Below are positions 51,718 to 62,287 of a stretch of 64,000 nucleotides of DNA, one piece after another (the first letter of the stretch is position 1; every line of letters starts with the position of its first letter). Position numbers and translations under genes: made by a program. The notes beneath the pieces are model-generated. The model saw only the letters and a program-made list of their open reading frames with translations, did no database searches and was not told the origin of the DNA. Source of the DNA: Ophioceras dolichostomum (taxonomy: Eukaryota; Ascomycota; Sordariomycetes; Magnaporthales; Ophioceraceae); assembly GCA_003049485.1 (NCBI GenBank), contig PYST01000019.1:151470-215469 (forward strand). Reading direction: 5' to 3'.

Positions 51718-52647
51718 TCATGGTTCCGACTCAACGTCTCGAGGGAATGTCCCGAACAGAGCCATCAGGTGCTCGGTCGCTTCGGGTGTCAGCTTCTTCC
51801 CTCCTTCTGTCCCCTTGGCCAGCATCCGGAAGTCTGTAGAGTTGGTCAGCAGTGGTCAGGTAGTGACAGATCTGCTCTGCTCTGCTCTGTTCCTTAATCC
51901 TCCTTCTAGTGTCCCGATCATGGACAAAAAAGACTCCTTTGCTTACAATCGATGTAGTATCCTGCATATCTGCCGTATTAGCACTACTCCTCATCACTTA
52001 TACCCCCTGGAGTGGGTAAGGTGCACCCAGCCGGGGGAAGCTCCGTGTGCCAGATTCCCGTTTAAAGCAACAGCACTCACCAGGGGTAGCCGTCATGAAG
52101 AACTCGGCGTCCTCCGACTCAGAAGGGTTCACGAAGGTGTGGATCGCCCGCGGCGGCACCGTCACGCAGTTTCCTGCCGTGGCATCGATGTTCCCATCCG
52201 GGGTGACGAACCTAACTGTCCCGTGCACATTCTCTCTCCCCATTTTTTTCGGGTTCATCATCAGTATCTTAGAACCTATTTTCTACACCACCAATTACTC
52301 ATTCAACGTTCCCATCTCTTCCTCCCCCCCCCCCCNNNNNNNNNNNNNNNNNNNNNNNNNNNNNNNNNNNNNNNNNNNNNNNNNNNNNNNNNNNNNNNNN
52401 NNNNNNNNNAAGAAGAAAAAAAAAAAAAACTTATCTTAATCACCAAGAAGACCTCGTCGTGGAAGCGGTGCCAGTGCATCGGCGGGCCGGACGCGCCCTT
52501 CGGAAGCACCAGCGTCACGCACCCGACCCGGTTGTCCGTGTTGGAGCCGTCCTCGAAGACGTAGCACGTCATCGGCCCCAGCTTGAGGACCTCGGCGTTC
52601 TCCTTCGTGCCGTGGATCACCGGTACGGGACCTCTGAGCGGTGACAT
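51718..52647 (-). CDS. small cupin-domain protein
   Basis: Four minus-strand exons, 52647-52444, 52231-52081, 51961-51947 and 51833-51718, give 161 aa with all phases agreeing. The third exon is only 15 nt (GYYID across its borders). Cupin motif 1 is PPMHWHRFHDEVFL (H58, H60, E65 as likely metal ligands); motif 2 includes VPPRAIHTFVNP (H99). The C-terminal tail (LTPEATEHLMALFG) is seen in fungal single-cupin proteins similar to quercetinase-like cupins. Substrate unknown. The first intron contains poly-T, a 74-base gap and poly-C, so its real length is unknown, but the coding sequence is not interrupted. Confidence 0.85.
52336..52409. other. assembly gap next to homopolymers
   Basis: 74 N between a C run and an A-rich run, inside the first intron of the cupin gene. 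Confidence 0.95.
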
Positions 52648-53540
52648 ATTTTCCGAAGACCAACAAATTGCGAGGTGCTTTTTTCCCGAGCTATGGCTCC
52701 AAATCGTGAATGAGCAGGACTTTTTTTTCGGCTTGTTGGCCGCTGAACAGGATCGTCGAAGGTAGGCTAGGTTAGTGGTATGCGTCCTGGAAAGCCCTAT
52801 CAGATCCGCAGGTACGAAGTTGGAAATATTCTAGATCCGTCTGCATTGTCGGGTGCTGAAAATGAAGGTTGAATCGGATTCTATATTCTCGCTACTTATA
52901 GTGTGCAGTTTAGGTTCCTCGGTCGTGCATTAACACCGCCGCCCAACCCTGCTACTACCCTCCCGGCCTACGGTGTTCCGGTACAGCTGAGCGCGCAGAT
53001 TCCTTCATCCTCGCCGTTTCAAAGCCGTCAGCCGGTCCAGCCGCCTCCCACGGTTCTGTGCTACGGACGTCCGGTTCTGACACCTTTCTATTTTTTCAAG
53101 GCATATCATACGATTTCTCACAGATTCCATACGGAAGGAATCAGGAGGGTAAAGTACTCAGTAACAATGCGTTTCTCTTCCGATCAAAAGCCGAGAAATC
53201 TTCCCCTCACGAACCGGCATTGCCCATGATGATGCCCACCATTACTGCGGCCAGCCAACCACCTCTGCATACCTAGGTACCTAGAGGTGTGGGCGGTTTT
53301 CCCTACGTGCTGTCAATCGGCTTCAGCTGGTCGCACTAGCTACATTTTGCTATGCCCATCCTAGTCAAGATGTTCGAACGCATTCGATGTCATCGTGAAC
53401 TTGGGGGATATGCATGCGTGCATATCTGCTGGTTTCGCTCTCAGCGAGCGCGGCGTCGTTGAGACCACCAGACCGCCTAAATCAAGGCCACCACTATCCG
53501 GTAGGTACTGGTTGGTATATAACACTGTAGAGTGAGGTAA
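52648..53540. other. spacer upstream of repeat-flanked locus
   Basis: No gene seen. A tacctaggtacctag motif lies at 53270-53284. Weak similarity to the downstream repeat copy begins near 53440. Confidence 0.55.
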
Positions 53541-53688
53541 ACAAAGCCGTTGCTGGCCTGGCTTGTGCGACGGAAGAGTTATGTACTTGTGTTGGTAGCA
53601 CAATGTGGCAGCTCTAAGTGTTGTGCTCCGGTGTGATGTCAGGCACACCTTCGAGGAGGCTACTAGCTTTGACATGCATCCCTCCACC
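53541..53688 (+). repeat. degenerate direct repeat, left copy
   Basis: Shares in the same order with 56282-56413 the exact blocks acaaagccgttgct, ggtagcacaatgtggcag, gtcaggcacac and gcatccctccac, with substitutions and small indels between them. Similarity probably extends left to about 53440 (agcgcggc and gaccacc-like blocks). Confidence 0.85.
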
Positions 53689-53808
53689 AGATGACAGCTC
53701 TCTGAGGTACCTGTACCTACCACTTACTTGACCTCCCTGTAGGCTCTAGCAGATGGCACCAACACAATCCAGTCACACTCGAACGATCTAGCTCCCCAAA
53801 GCCCGACA

Positions 53809-55635
53809 ATGGATCCCGTTCGGCCGGACGACTACACCTTTAAGCAGTATTATGCGCGAGGGTACAGGACCTGGCAGAAGCTGTGCCGGGGGGCGGCTGC
53901 TCAGGGTCGATCGCTGGCGCTAGCTAGATATTTAGAATTTAAAAGCGATGCATTCCGCACACACCCATACTTCCACAAGCGTCTCGAGCTAGACCGTACA
54001 TCGACGGGATGTCTCTACGCGGCGGGAACCTCCACATGGCACACAAGCAATAGGCAACAGCAACTGCGACATGCCGGGCTTTCGGCAGAGGCGCTCGCTC
54101 GCCGTGACGGCTTGCCGCCCGATCAGCATCACAACGACTGAACCGAATTCCGCTGAAGGGTTCCCGGCATTGTTCAGCCGTGGTGAAGGCAACCACATCT
54201 GCCTTCTCGCCCTCGCGTGGGCGTGCGCCCTATCTGTGCGGTGGTCCGAAATTGTCCCTGGGGCCGGAGCTGCCGAGTACACCGAAAGCCGCGCCGTCTA
54301 GTCGCAGGGTGATGACGGACCGTCGCCGTGCCGTCAGGAAGGGGAGATCAGCGTTGATCTAGGCCCGGTCCTCGATGACGCCGCCAGGTGGTGGACTGCT
54401 GTCCTCGCCCCAGGACGGGGCTGGATGGCGTCCATCCCGCACAACGACAAGCTCTTGATGTCGCCCTGGTCGACCACGGTCGCTCTGCCCAGCAACGCCC
54501 ATTTCGTGCTCGCACGTAGTAGCCCATCGTCGACTTCACCACAATCCCCTGCCTCTCTCATCACCTCGGCACCGTCCTTTTCAGCAGCCGTCTCCTATAT
54601 CTCCGCCTACGCGACGCATCACGGAGTCGAGGATCAGAGCCGAGCGGCATTTGCTGCGGCATTGATGCTACCTACCGCCGCCGCCGCCGTAGCCAACCCC
54701 TTCGGCAGCCGGCTAGTCCGCCTCCCTGCCCCCCGCAGAGCGTCGTCATCATCGATATCTACTAAATCATCCGCTCTGTCCCCATCCTCGACTCCCACTC
54801 GCGAGTTCGTATCCGCCCTACAAGCTACTCCGCCTATTTGGAGAGAAGGCGCGCACCAACTAGACAGACTGCTCACCCTCGGCTGCAATACTCGAGGCAC
54901 CCAGTCCTTTCTCAGCACCGCCGCCTACGAGCCCGGCGTCCCCTGCATCGTCTGCGGTGCGTGGCTCCAAGGCGCCTTCGCAGTCCTCGACAACCCTCGC
55001 CTACAAAAAGACCCGCAACTCCTCGCCGCCACCCTGATGGCACGAAACCCCAGGCTCGGGTTCCTCTGGCTCGGCGCCGTCCTCGTGGGCATCCACCGCC
55101 ACGTCTTGAGATCGGCGCGCTTGCTAATGTACCCTATTGATCTGCACGCTGCGTCGTCGTGGACTGGCGGCACGGCGACGCCATTCATCCAGGAGCCCGT
55201 GCGGGGACAAGCTGGGCTCGGGATACATCAGGAGCAGCTGGCGCGTGCTGACGAGCTGAGGTTGATGTATCTTTCCCAAGCCATGGACCACACGGAGATT
55301 CCACTTGTCCCATTCGGCCCGTTTGGATGTACAGCTATCGAGGACTGCATTCTTGAAGTGATGACCCACGCCCGCTGTCTCTGTCATGGATTGTACTATG
55401 CAGGGTGGAGTTGGGACTGTCGACAAAATGGAGGAGAGTCTCCCTCACCTGCTGCTCTTGCTGCCTCCAAAGACTCTCCTCCGAGCAAAGGTGTTCTCCT
55501 CTAACATTCGAGAAAAGAGGGGCGCCGAAACCGAGGGCGGAGGGAAAACCGGAGGGGCCCAATGGAGGAGGCGCGGGCCCGCGGCCACAGGACGACAGCG
55601 GCGGCAGTCAGATCCCAGAGGAAGAGGAAGAAGAA

Positions 55636-55667
<32 letters not shown>

Positions 55668-55692
55668 GGAAGAAGACGAAGAAGAAGAGGAA

Positions 55693-55757
<65 letters not shown>

Positions 55758-56016
55758 GGACTACAGCCGCCTAGATCGCGAGCATGACGTCTCCGTGAGA
55801 GCGACGCACTTAATCTTCGCGTGGCTCCGCTACGAAGACGGCTTCCCCGTTGTGGAGAAGGAGATCCGCGAGCACGAATGGCTCGAGAGTTTGAATCTCT
55901 CTAACAGCGAAAGCGATTGCGCCGAGGGCGACGGGAGGTCCACCGTCAACAGGAAAAATGTCGACGTTCGCCCCTGGATCGCGCGGACGGCGACGAAGCG
56001 GTGCAACAGCCTCTAG
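53809..56016 (+). pseudogene. fungal conserved hypothetical gene, decayed 5' half
   Basis: Three stretches look like one protein family. (1) 53809-54138: MDPVRPDDYTFKQYYARGYR, RTSTGCLYAAGTSTWHTS. (2) From about 54140 in another frame: LFSRGEGNHICLLALAWACALSVRWSEIVPG, a TAG at 54299, then VDLGPVLDDAARWWTAVLAPGRGW running into the 54425 frame. (3) 54425-55490: ANPFGSRLVRLPAPR, PGVPCIVCGAWLQGAFAVLDNPRLQ, HEIPLVPFGPFG-like and YYAGWSWDC. A GT-AG intron 55491-55618 then joins a poly-Glu tract and VDYSRLDREHDVSVRATHLIFAWLR, stop at 56016. The frame change near 54140 and the TAG have no convincing splice explanation. A shorter protein from the ATG at 54425 remains possible. Function of the family unknown. 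Confidence 0.62.
55620..55757 (+). repeat. GAA/GAG triplet tract encoding poly-Glu
   Basis: About 45 near-perfect GAR triplets, with single Asp codons. In the reading frame that continues into VDYSRLDREH it encodes poly-Glu; the other frames give poly-Lys/Arg shadows. Length is likely variable. Confidence 0.9.
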
Positions 56017-56281
56017 TTGTAAGCCTTGAGAGGAAAGATGCTCGCTCCATCAAGCCCCTCCCTTAGCAAGCGGTCCTTCGAAGATAGACGGAACTGCTCG
56101 TGCCGGTAGGTCTTGTCAGGACCGGCCACTCAAAGCTGCGGGCTCTCAATCCATCCAGACTTGGAAGTTGCGTACCATGTGCACGATGTGAGGTTGCTCC
56201 GAGCTAGCGCGGCGACCTTCTGACCATCAAACTACCAAATCAATGGTACTAAGTGGGTAATTACATATCCCGTAGAGCCAG
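56017..56281. other. spacer between decayed gene and right repeat
   Basis: No gene seen; similarity to the left repeat region probably starts near 56200. Confidence 0.5.
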
Positions 56282-56413
56282 ACAAAGCCGTTGCTACCCT
56301 CGCTCCTGTAGTGGAAGAGTTGTGCAGTTGTGTGGGTAGCACAATGTGGCAGGTCCACGTCTCGTGTTCCGGAATTAAGTCAGGCACACACCTATGTGAA
56401 CGCATCCCTCCAC
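56282..56413 (+). repeat. degenerate direct repeat, right copy
   Basis: Same orientation as 53541-53688; see that entry for the shared blocks. The left copy lies upstream of the gene start, so this copy may be the promoter remnant of a lost tandem duplicate. Confidence 0.85.
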
Positions 56414-56837
56414 TGGGCGGGAGCCCTCTTACGTTGAATAAGTAGAGCGGCAGCTCACATCGTACACAGGTTGGTCAGCGGGAAGGGAATGGTGCACTGT
56501 TCGACACATATCAAAGCGACCATGACCGATATTATTGGTCTTCGTTTCTTCGCGGTTGGATGAAGAAGCCTCTGCTTTGCGTCTGCAGCCTCGTTACCAG
56601 CATGGCCAAAAGGAAGAAAACCAAGGCCGCATACAAGCCGTGTCGTCGGTCTCTTCAGGCCTATCTAATGATGTGTGAATGTCATGAAAATGATCCCCGC
56701 ATGCCAAAGATCGGGGACCAGACCAGACCCCTGGATATCTTCAATAGAAAAAGATTTGGCAGGTAGGTACCTAGCCAGGTAGGTAGGTACAGGCAGTCAA
56801 AGTACGAAGAGACAGGCAACAAAAAACGGCGCACCGG
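56414..56837. other. spacer with GTAC/TACCTA motifs
   Basis: The short frame 56560-56766 has no resemblance to a protein. A taggtacctagccaggtag motif cluster lies at 56760-56790, just downstream of the photoreceptor stop. No gene seen. Confidence 0.55.
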
Positions 56838-57882
56838 TTACCTTATCTTTGACGTCGCTGGCGGCGGTGGGCCCCTATTAGTCTGGAACCCGACCGAGTA
56901 CCGGAACACACCGGGGTGCGTCTTCATGGGCACAGGGATGATGGTCAGGCCGTTGACGAACGGCGTGCCGTCCTTGCGGAAGTTGGTCAACATGACCTGC
57001 ACCTCCTGGTTGGCCTCGACGGATTTGCTCAGGAGGTGGACCACGGCGTTGTCGTCGTCGCGGAGGTGCGGCCGAGGGTACCCCTTCTGGACGGCCTCGA
57101 CGACGGTGAGGAGCTGGCCGCCGCCGCCGCTGCCGCCTATCATCGGGACGACCGGCGGCGCGGGCATCGGCGGCGGCGCCTGGAGGAAGCGGCAGTTGCG
57201 GTTTATGACCTCGGCGTGGGAGTAGCCCGTCATGGCGAGGAAGGGGTCCGAGGCGTACACGATCGGGCAGTCCGGCCGGAGGAGGTCGCACACGATCAGG
57301 GGGCAGGAGGCGTCGACGGCGCCGAGGTCGATGGTTGGGTTTGGCCTTTCTATGAGCTCAACCTGTTGTGGTTGGCGAGAGGGAGCGAGGGAGCGAAAAG
57401 GGGTTAGTGGGGCTGGCTTTTTTATATCTATTTTTCTATGATACTTTCTCAAGTTAGAAGTTGGGACTGCTCACCAAGATGGCTAAGATGTCGATGCCGC
57501 TCCGAGAGTAGATGCCGGGGTAGATGACGGGATCCATCCGTGGCGGTAACTGCTGTACGGCCAATGGAGGCCCCGCTGTGGCTACGCCCCCGAGCTGAGC
57601 TCTGTCTCTTTTCTCATCGGACTGAATAGCTCCCAACCAATGGCGGATAGTTAGCTCCAGCGGCGGATGTTGGCTGTCGGAGGGAGGGGGGACACTTGCT
57701 CTGATAGCGGCCGCTTCCCACGTGTTCATCGTGGAGAGGTGGTTCTGCTCTTGGGGTCCCGAGGAGAAAGAGGAGGATGAGGCGTCTGAGGGATCCATGG
57801 GGCCAAGGGCGTGAAAGCTGGCAGCGGTGGGAGTCCACCACTGTGTGCGCTGTGGTGAAATGGGCAGTGCTGATGCAGACAT
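56838..57882 (-). CDS. VIVID-like LOV/PAS blue-light photoreceptor
   Basis: Two exons (57882-57475, 57362-56838) give 310 aa. The N-cap block YPGIYSRSGIDILAIL precedes the LOV core: SCPLIVCDLLRPDCPIVYASDPFLAMTGYSHAEVINRNCRFLQ, with the adduct-forming Cys at about 193 in NCRFLQ. VEANQEVQVMLTNFRKDGTPFVNGLTIIPV and FRYSVGFQTN complete it. This matches Neurospora VVD and Trichoderma ENV1, flavin-binding proteins that damp the White Collar complex in light adaptation. Between the flavin-Cys helix and the next strand is an insertion rich in Pro and Gly, longer than the VVD loop. The N-terminus is longer than the 186-aa VVD; an internal start at MNTWEAAAI (57729), resembling VVD's STMNPWE, is possible. 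Confidence 0.92.
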
Positions 57883-60793
57883 TGGGAAGGGAGGGGCCGC
57901 TTCCGAGGAGAGAAAGAGGGTAGGGTATGGAAGATATATGTGGTTGTTGAGAAGGGAGAAAGAAGGGGAGTGTCTGAGGAGGGGTGAGAGGACAGGCGGC
58001 AGGCTGAGGGACCACAATTCCCTGTGTGTGATGTAAAATGCTCCTCTGACGGCCGTATGCAAGCGCGGGAGGACGTCGACGTGTGTATCAGTCACTGGCG
58101 GATGCGGTGATCGTCGTGAGGCAATAAATGTGGTGTGTTTTTAACCCAATAGAGAGCGCGGGGGTAGGGAGGATAGCGTTTAGGGTGTTTTGTTGCAAGT
58201 CACAAGATGCACGAGGAGTGGGATGGAAGACGAGACAGAACGCCACCAGATGAGGGCGCCCACCCGTTGGTCGTTGTCTGAGCGAGAGGGTCTGTCTGGC
58301 TTATACGATCTTGGCTGGGTGCAGGATGATTGCTCAAAAAGATCATGAGGCACACAGACGGGAGGGTTGCCCATATGCAAGCGATGTACAGAGTGTTGGT
58401 CAGGTGGGAGGGAGTGATGATGAGGTAAGGGAGGCATTGGCCAGACCCCTCCCCCTCACCGAGGTGGTTCATAGGCGTGGAAATGGGCGTGTGCGACGGG
58501 CATGTACCTAGGTAGTAGGTACTCAAGATCCTACTCTTATCCGATCTCTGGTAGGCCTGAGGGACTGACTGACATCCGTCATACTTAGCGGATCAGAGAG
58601 AAATGGGGGGTTCCTCGGACGAATGTGTGTCCACAGCTCTGGGTAGGGACTTACCGATCTTACCCACATCGTATACTAACCAACAGTCCGGAATACTAGG
58701 AAAGCTAGAGTGTGTGTGTTGTGTGTGCTCTAAGAGTCTCTGCTTTGGTGGGAGGCGGCAACTAGTTCAGCCTCCCTATGCAAGGACGGGAAGTGGTCGG
58801 ACCAGTGAGGTCGTCATGATCCCAAGGGATGCTGTAAGTCTGGGGATCGGTGTTATATGACTGGCACAGAGCTGGGGTGACCTTACAGTCATGCAGGTGC
58901 AGGCGTGGACAAGCGTGGAAGCGTGGCGGTCACCCCCTGTCTGGGCTCGAGCATATACCTCTCAGTCTTGGACTCTCGATGTCTCCCTACCCACAATCTA
59001 GCTGCAGCTGTACATGCCTCCGCTCCCTTTCTTCTAGCTACCTCGCCACTCCGACGGAATTAGTGGCTTCTAGGTGTCCGTCTTCCCGCCTCTTAGCTGC
59101 GTTTCAATAATTCCATTCCTTGATTTTTGCTTCTGGCCGCTCCCGACAAGTATGGAGGAGTTCCAGGAGCGCGACATTCAAATTTCCGAGTTGAGCCTAG
59201 TGAATGTGATCCAGCCCAGCTCAACTGCGAGCATATCTGCCTCCCATGCATACTACTTGCTCTTCGCAAATGCCCGCGCATACGTGCTGGTCTACGTGCA
59301 TGGCGATGGAGATATGAGTGGAGTTGAGGCAGATTTACTGTATCATTGTGAGAGAAAGTCTTGTGAGCCCGCGGCCTACTCGGGAACCATGGAGCAGGGG
59401 AAAGGACCCGAAGATCCGAGGACCCAAAATCCCAGCGAAGTGGAGCACAAGGCCCGATCCCGAGCGACCGTGCGACTATCGAGGATCGAGAATGGAGCCG
59501 AAGAATCGATGCTTTCGGAGGTTTGCTTCGCTTGGTAGGTTGGTAAGACCTCAAAGGTTGGTTAAATGGACCTCGGCGGGAACTTCAATGCGTGGAAAAT
59601 TTGTTGATTCTTCCTGCAAGTCAAGTGGCCTGTCTCTTTTTGCGCCCTCAGTCTCGCAATATAACCTTCGATCAACTGCTCGACATAATAAGGTGCCTGT
59701 TCTTGCTCCACTGGGACGACCGTCCCACCGATCCCGATCAACAGTCTCTGAGAAGCATCGCAGAAACGCATCGCCTGGAGCGAATGGGAAGCGAAATCGG
59801 CTTCAACGTACGGAATACAATCGTTCTGGTTTCAGCGTGTATAACACGAGTCATCAGGTTTGTTTAAAAAAAAAAAAAGAGGTAGGAAACGACGCAGAGA
59901 TCGCAAACTGCCTCTGATTCTTTCGATCTCCCTGATCTGCGAGCGAGAGCATCGCATCCATCGCATCGCATCGCGTGGCGCGCCAGAGCGAAGAAAACAA
60001 GTCGCGGTTCGATTTTCGCTGGGTGTGACGGCCGGACGGTCTGGTCCGACAATGGGTGGCTGTGGAATCTTGACCCCCAAGACCACGGGATTTCAGCCAC
60101 TTGTCGTCGACATTGGTTCGCAAATGCAAAATGACGGAATCGCTGCTCTGAAAACATTTCCTGATTCGGTAATAGCCGCGAAAAGGCTGGTGCACGTTGC
60201 CCTCCGCCTTCCGCGATTGAGGCTGAGAGCCTTGTCATCGGACTTCTCCGGCAAAACTGATGATCTTCATGAGGGTTCCTTCATTAGTTGATGGATTGGG
60301 ATGACATTGCCAACTGGATGCACGCAGACAAAATCCAGAATCCAGATACTCGGAGACGGTGGTGGGGCTTCTAGAATTGCCCGCATTCTCGGTCTCCCTC
60401 CGAGGGGTGTTTCTGACCCACAGCGAGGCGCCCCACTTTTGAGGTCATCTACGTCGCGCTGTGAGACGCGTTTGTGCCCCCCAATTCATGTAAGGAAGGT
60501 TGGACTCATGTGTTCCGCACGCAGGAGATCCCGTACAACTGAGTCACCGTCCTGCAGGAGGGCTCAGGCTAGAGGCATATCGCGCGACCTCAGGAAGTCG
60601 TATCACCGTCTGGCAACCTTGAGTCCCCAAAAAGCTTTCGATCTATTTCTCTGATCGATCTCCTCGACAAGCTCTTGTCCCGGTGATCGACAAAGCCAAC
60701 CGTATCCTTGTGCCGCCAGAGCTGGTTGTCCCACACATCACGCCTATCGCTGCCTGATTAGAGTCTGGACTTGACCGATCCACAACGCGCAAC
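57883..60793. other. divergent spacer between photoreceptor and NSE2
   Basis: About 2.9 kb without a supported gene. The first kilobase is the presumed promoter and leader of the photoreceptor gene. The frame 59074-59538 and others have no domain. A poly-A run lies at 59866-59878. Confidence 0.55.
58108..58848 (-). promoter_or_regulatory. GATC-rich upstream region of the LOV gene
   Basis: Nine GATC tetramers (58108, 58307, 58341, 58527, 58543, 58591, 58656, 58818, 58845), where about three are expected by chance in 740 bp. White Collar complexes bind elements with a GATC-type core, and vvd is a classic light-induced target, so some could be light-response elements. GATC is palindromic, so strand gives no information. 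No footprint or spacing rule was verified. Confidence 0.35.
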
Positions 60794-62287
60794 ATGTCCC
60801 GAAGGCTTCAAGCGGAAGCCTCGGACAGACGTGGCCGCTCCGGCCGCCATCGGGCGGTGCGGGAGGACTCCCCTCTCGAGACCCCAGACAATCTGCCAGA
60901 GTACGAGCCGCCAGCATTCACGATGAGCGGGGCCGTCCGCCGCGAGATCACGAATATTTCAACCCACCCGGATGAGCTCAAGGGTTACGAACGCCACATC
61001 AAACTCTCGGCCAAGTATCTGCCAAGATTCGTGGGCACGATCAACGATCGACTGTACCTACGACGCAGTACGGTGGAGCAGAGGGCCAACAAGCGCAAGG
61101 AAAAGGGAATGGACAAGACCGAAGCGGATGAGGAACTCGAGCGCACCCTGTGCAGTCTAGAGGCAGAGATCCCAGCCGTCTCTGTGCAGGCCGAAGCCGC
61201 CATGCGCGACGTCATCGACCGCCAGCACGACCTGGACGACACCAGGGCGGCTTTGCGCGACGCGGTTACCTCTGTCCGGGCCCAGCCGCCGCAACCGCCC
61301 GACCAGGCTACCGGCGCCAACCAAGAACGGTCGCGGCCAAAATTCGAAGACATCGGGGACATCGACGAGTTCCTGGCCGGCTTCCAAGAAGATGGCGCCG
61401 ACGAACCCGTCACGGCAGAGGATGATGGCGAAAACATGGATGTGGACGACGACAACGGAGGCGAGGGCGGCGCCACCACCAGCGGCAACAACCCACGGAA
61501 CCGACGACCACCACAGCAGGGGGGCAAGCCTGGTAAGCGCGGCGGGCCCCCGCCAGGCCCTCTCGATTTCTTCCACAAGTCGCTCGCGGACCGGAACGCG
61601 GCCTACGCGCGGAACGAGCCGTACCGGAAGTACGCGCTCGACAACGACTACGTCTCGCTGAAGCGGCAGTGGTACGACGCGCTGCACCCTGATAACGACA
61701 GGGGGCTGCCGGACCCGTCGCGGTGGTTCCGCCCGGACGACGGCGAGCCGGTGCTGGATTTTGGAGCCTCCGGCGGCGGTGGTGGTGGCCGGGCCGGCGA
61801 CGACGACGTGGTGATCGAGCGCGAGACTATCAGTTTCGTGTGCCCCATCACGCAGCTGCCGCTGAAGGAGCCGTTCACGAGCAGGAAGTGCAAGCACACG
61901 TTCGAGAAGGCCGCTATCGTCGCGCACTTCCGCGCGTTGGATCCTCCTGAGGAGGGTGGGCCGAAGCGGGGTGCCTGTCCTCTTGGAGGCTGCGCTGCGG
62001 TACGTTTTGACATCACAGAAAAAAAAATAAAAAAATCGTTCTGTTCTTCCTAAGGTTCTCTCTCCAACGACAACCTCGCTAATGATGCACTTTATCACCA
62101 GATCCTTCAACTCAACGACTTCGAGGTGGACCAGCATATGATCCGGAAGATAGAGCGGGCGAAGCAGCGGGAGAGGAACAGGGTTGACGAGGAGGATGAT
62201 GACTTCGATGCTGATGAAGGGAGCATGCTTGAGACGGCCTCGAGGAATCTCGGGCGTAACGTTAAGAAGGAGCGCGCAGGCCGCTAG
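60794..62287 (+). CDS. NSE2/MMS21 SUMO E3 ligase
   Basis: Two exons (60794-61999, 62102-62287; GTACGT donor, CAG acceptor, phase 0) give 463 aa. The N-terminal half is helical (DELKGYERHIKLSAKYLPRF; ELERTLCSLEAEIPAVSVQAEAA), expected to pack along Smc5. A disordered acidic/Gly stretch follows. The SP-RING is at about 345-402: FVCPITQLPLKEPFTSRKCKHTFEKAAI, ending in ACPLGGCAA. The zinc ligands fit Cys366, His368, Cys395 and Cys400, the C-x-H...C-x4-C spacing of Mms21. The last exon carries the conserved LNDFEVDQHMIRKIERAKQ helix. NSE2 sumoylates Smc5/6 partners at damaged or stalled DNA. It is longer than yeast Mms21 (267 aa) because of the linker. Confidence 0.94.

Noticed and set aside
55386..55787. 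Arg- and Lys-rich frames over the GAA tract
   Set aside because: Alternate-frame readings of the triplet repeat; only the poly-Glu frame joins conserved sequence.
61157..62137. 326-codon minus frame antisense to NSE2
   Set aside because: Shadow of the NSE2 exon; no domain.
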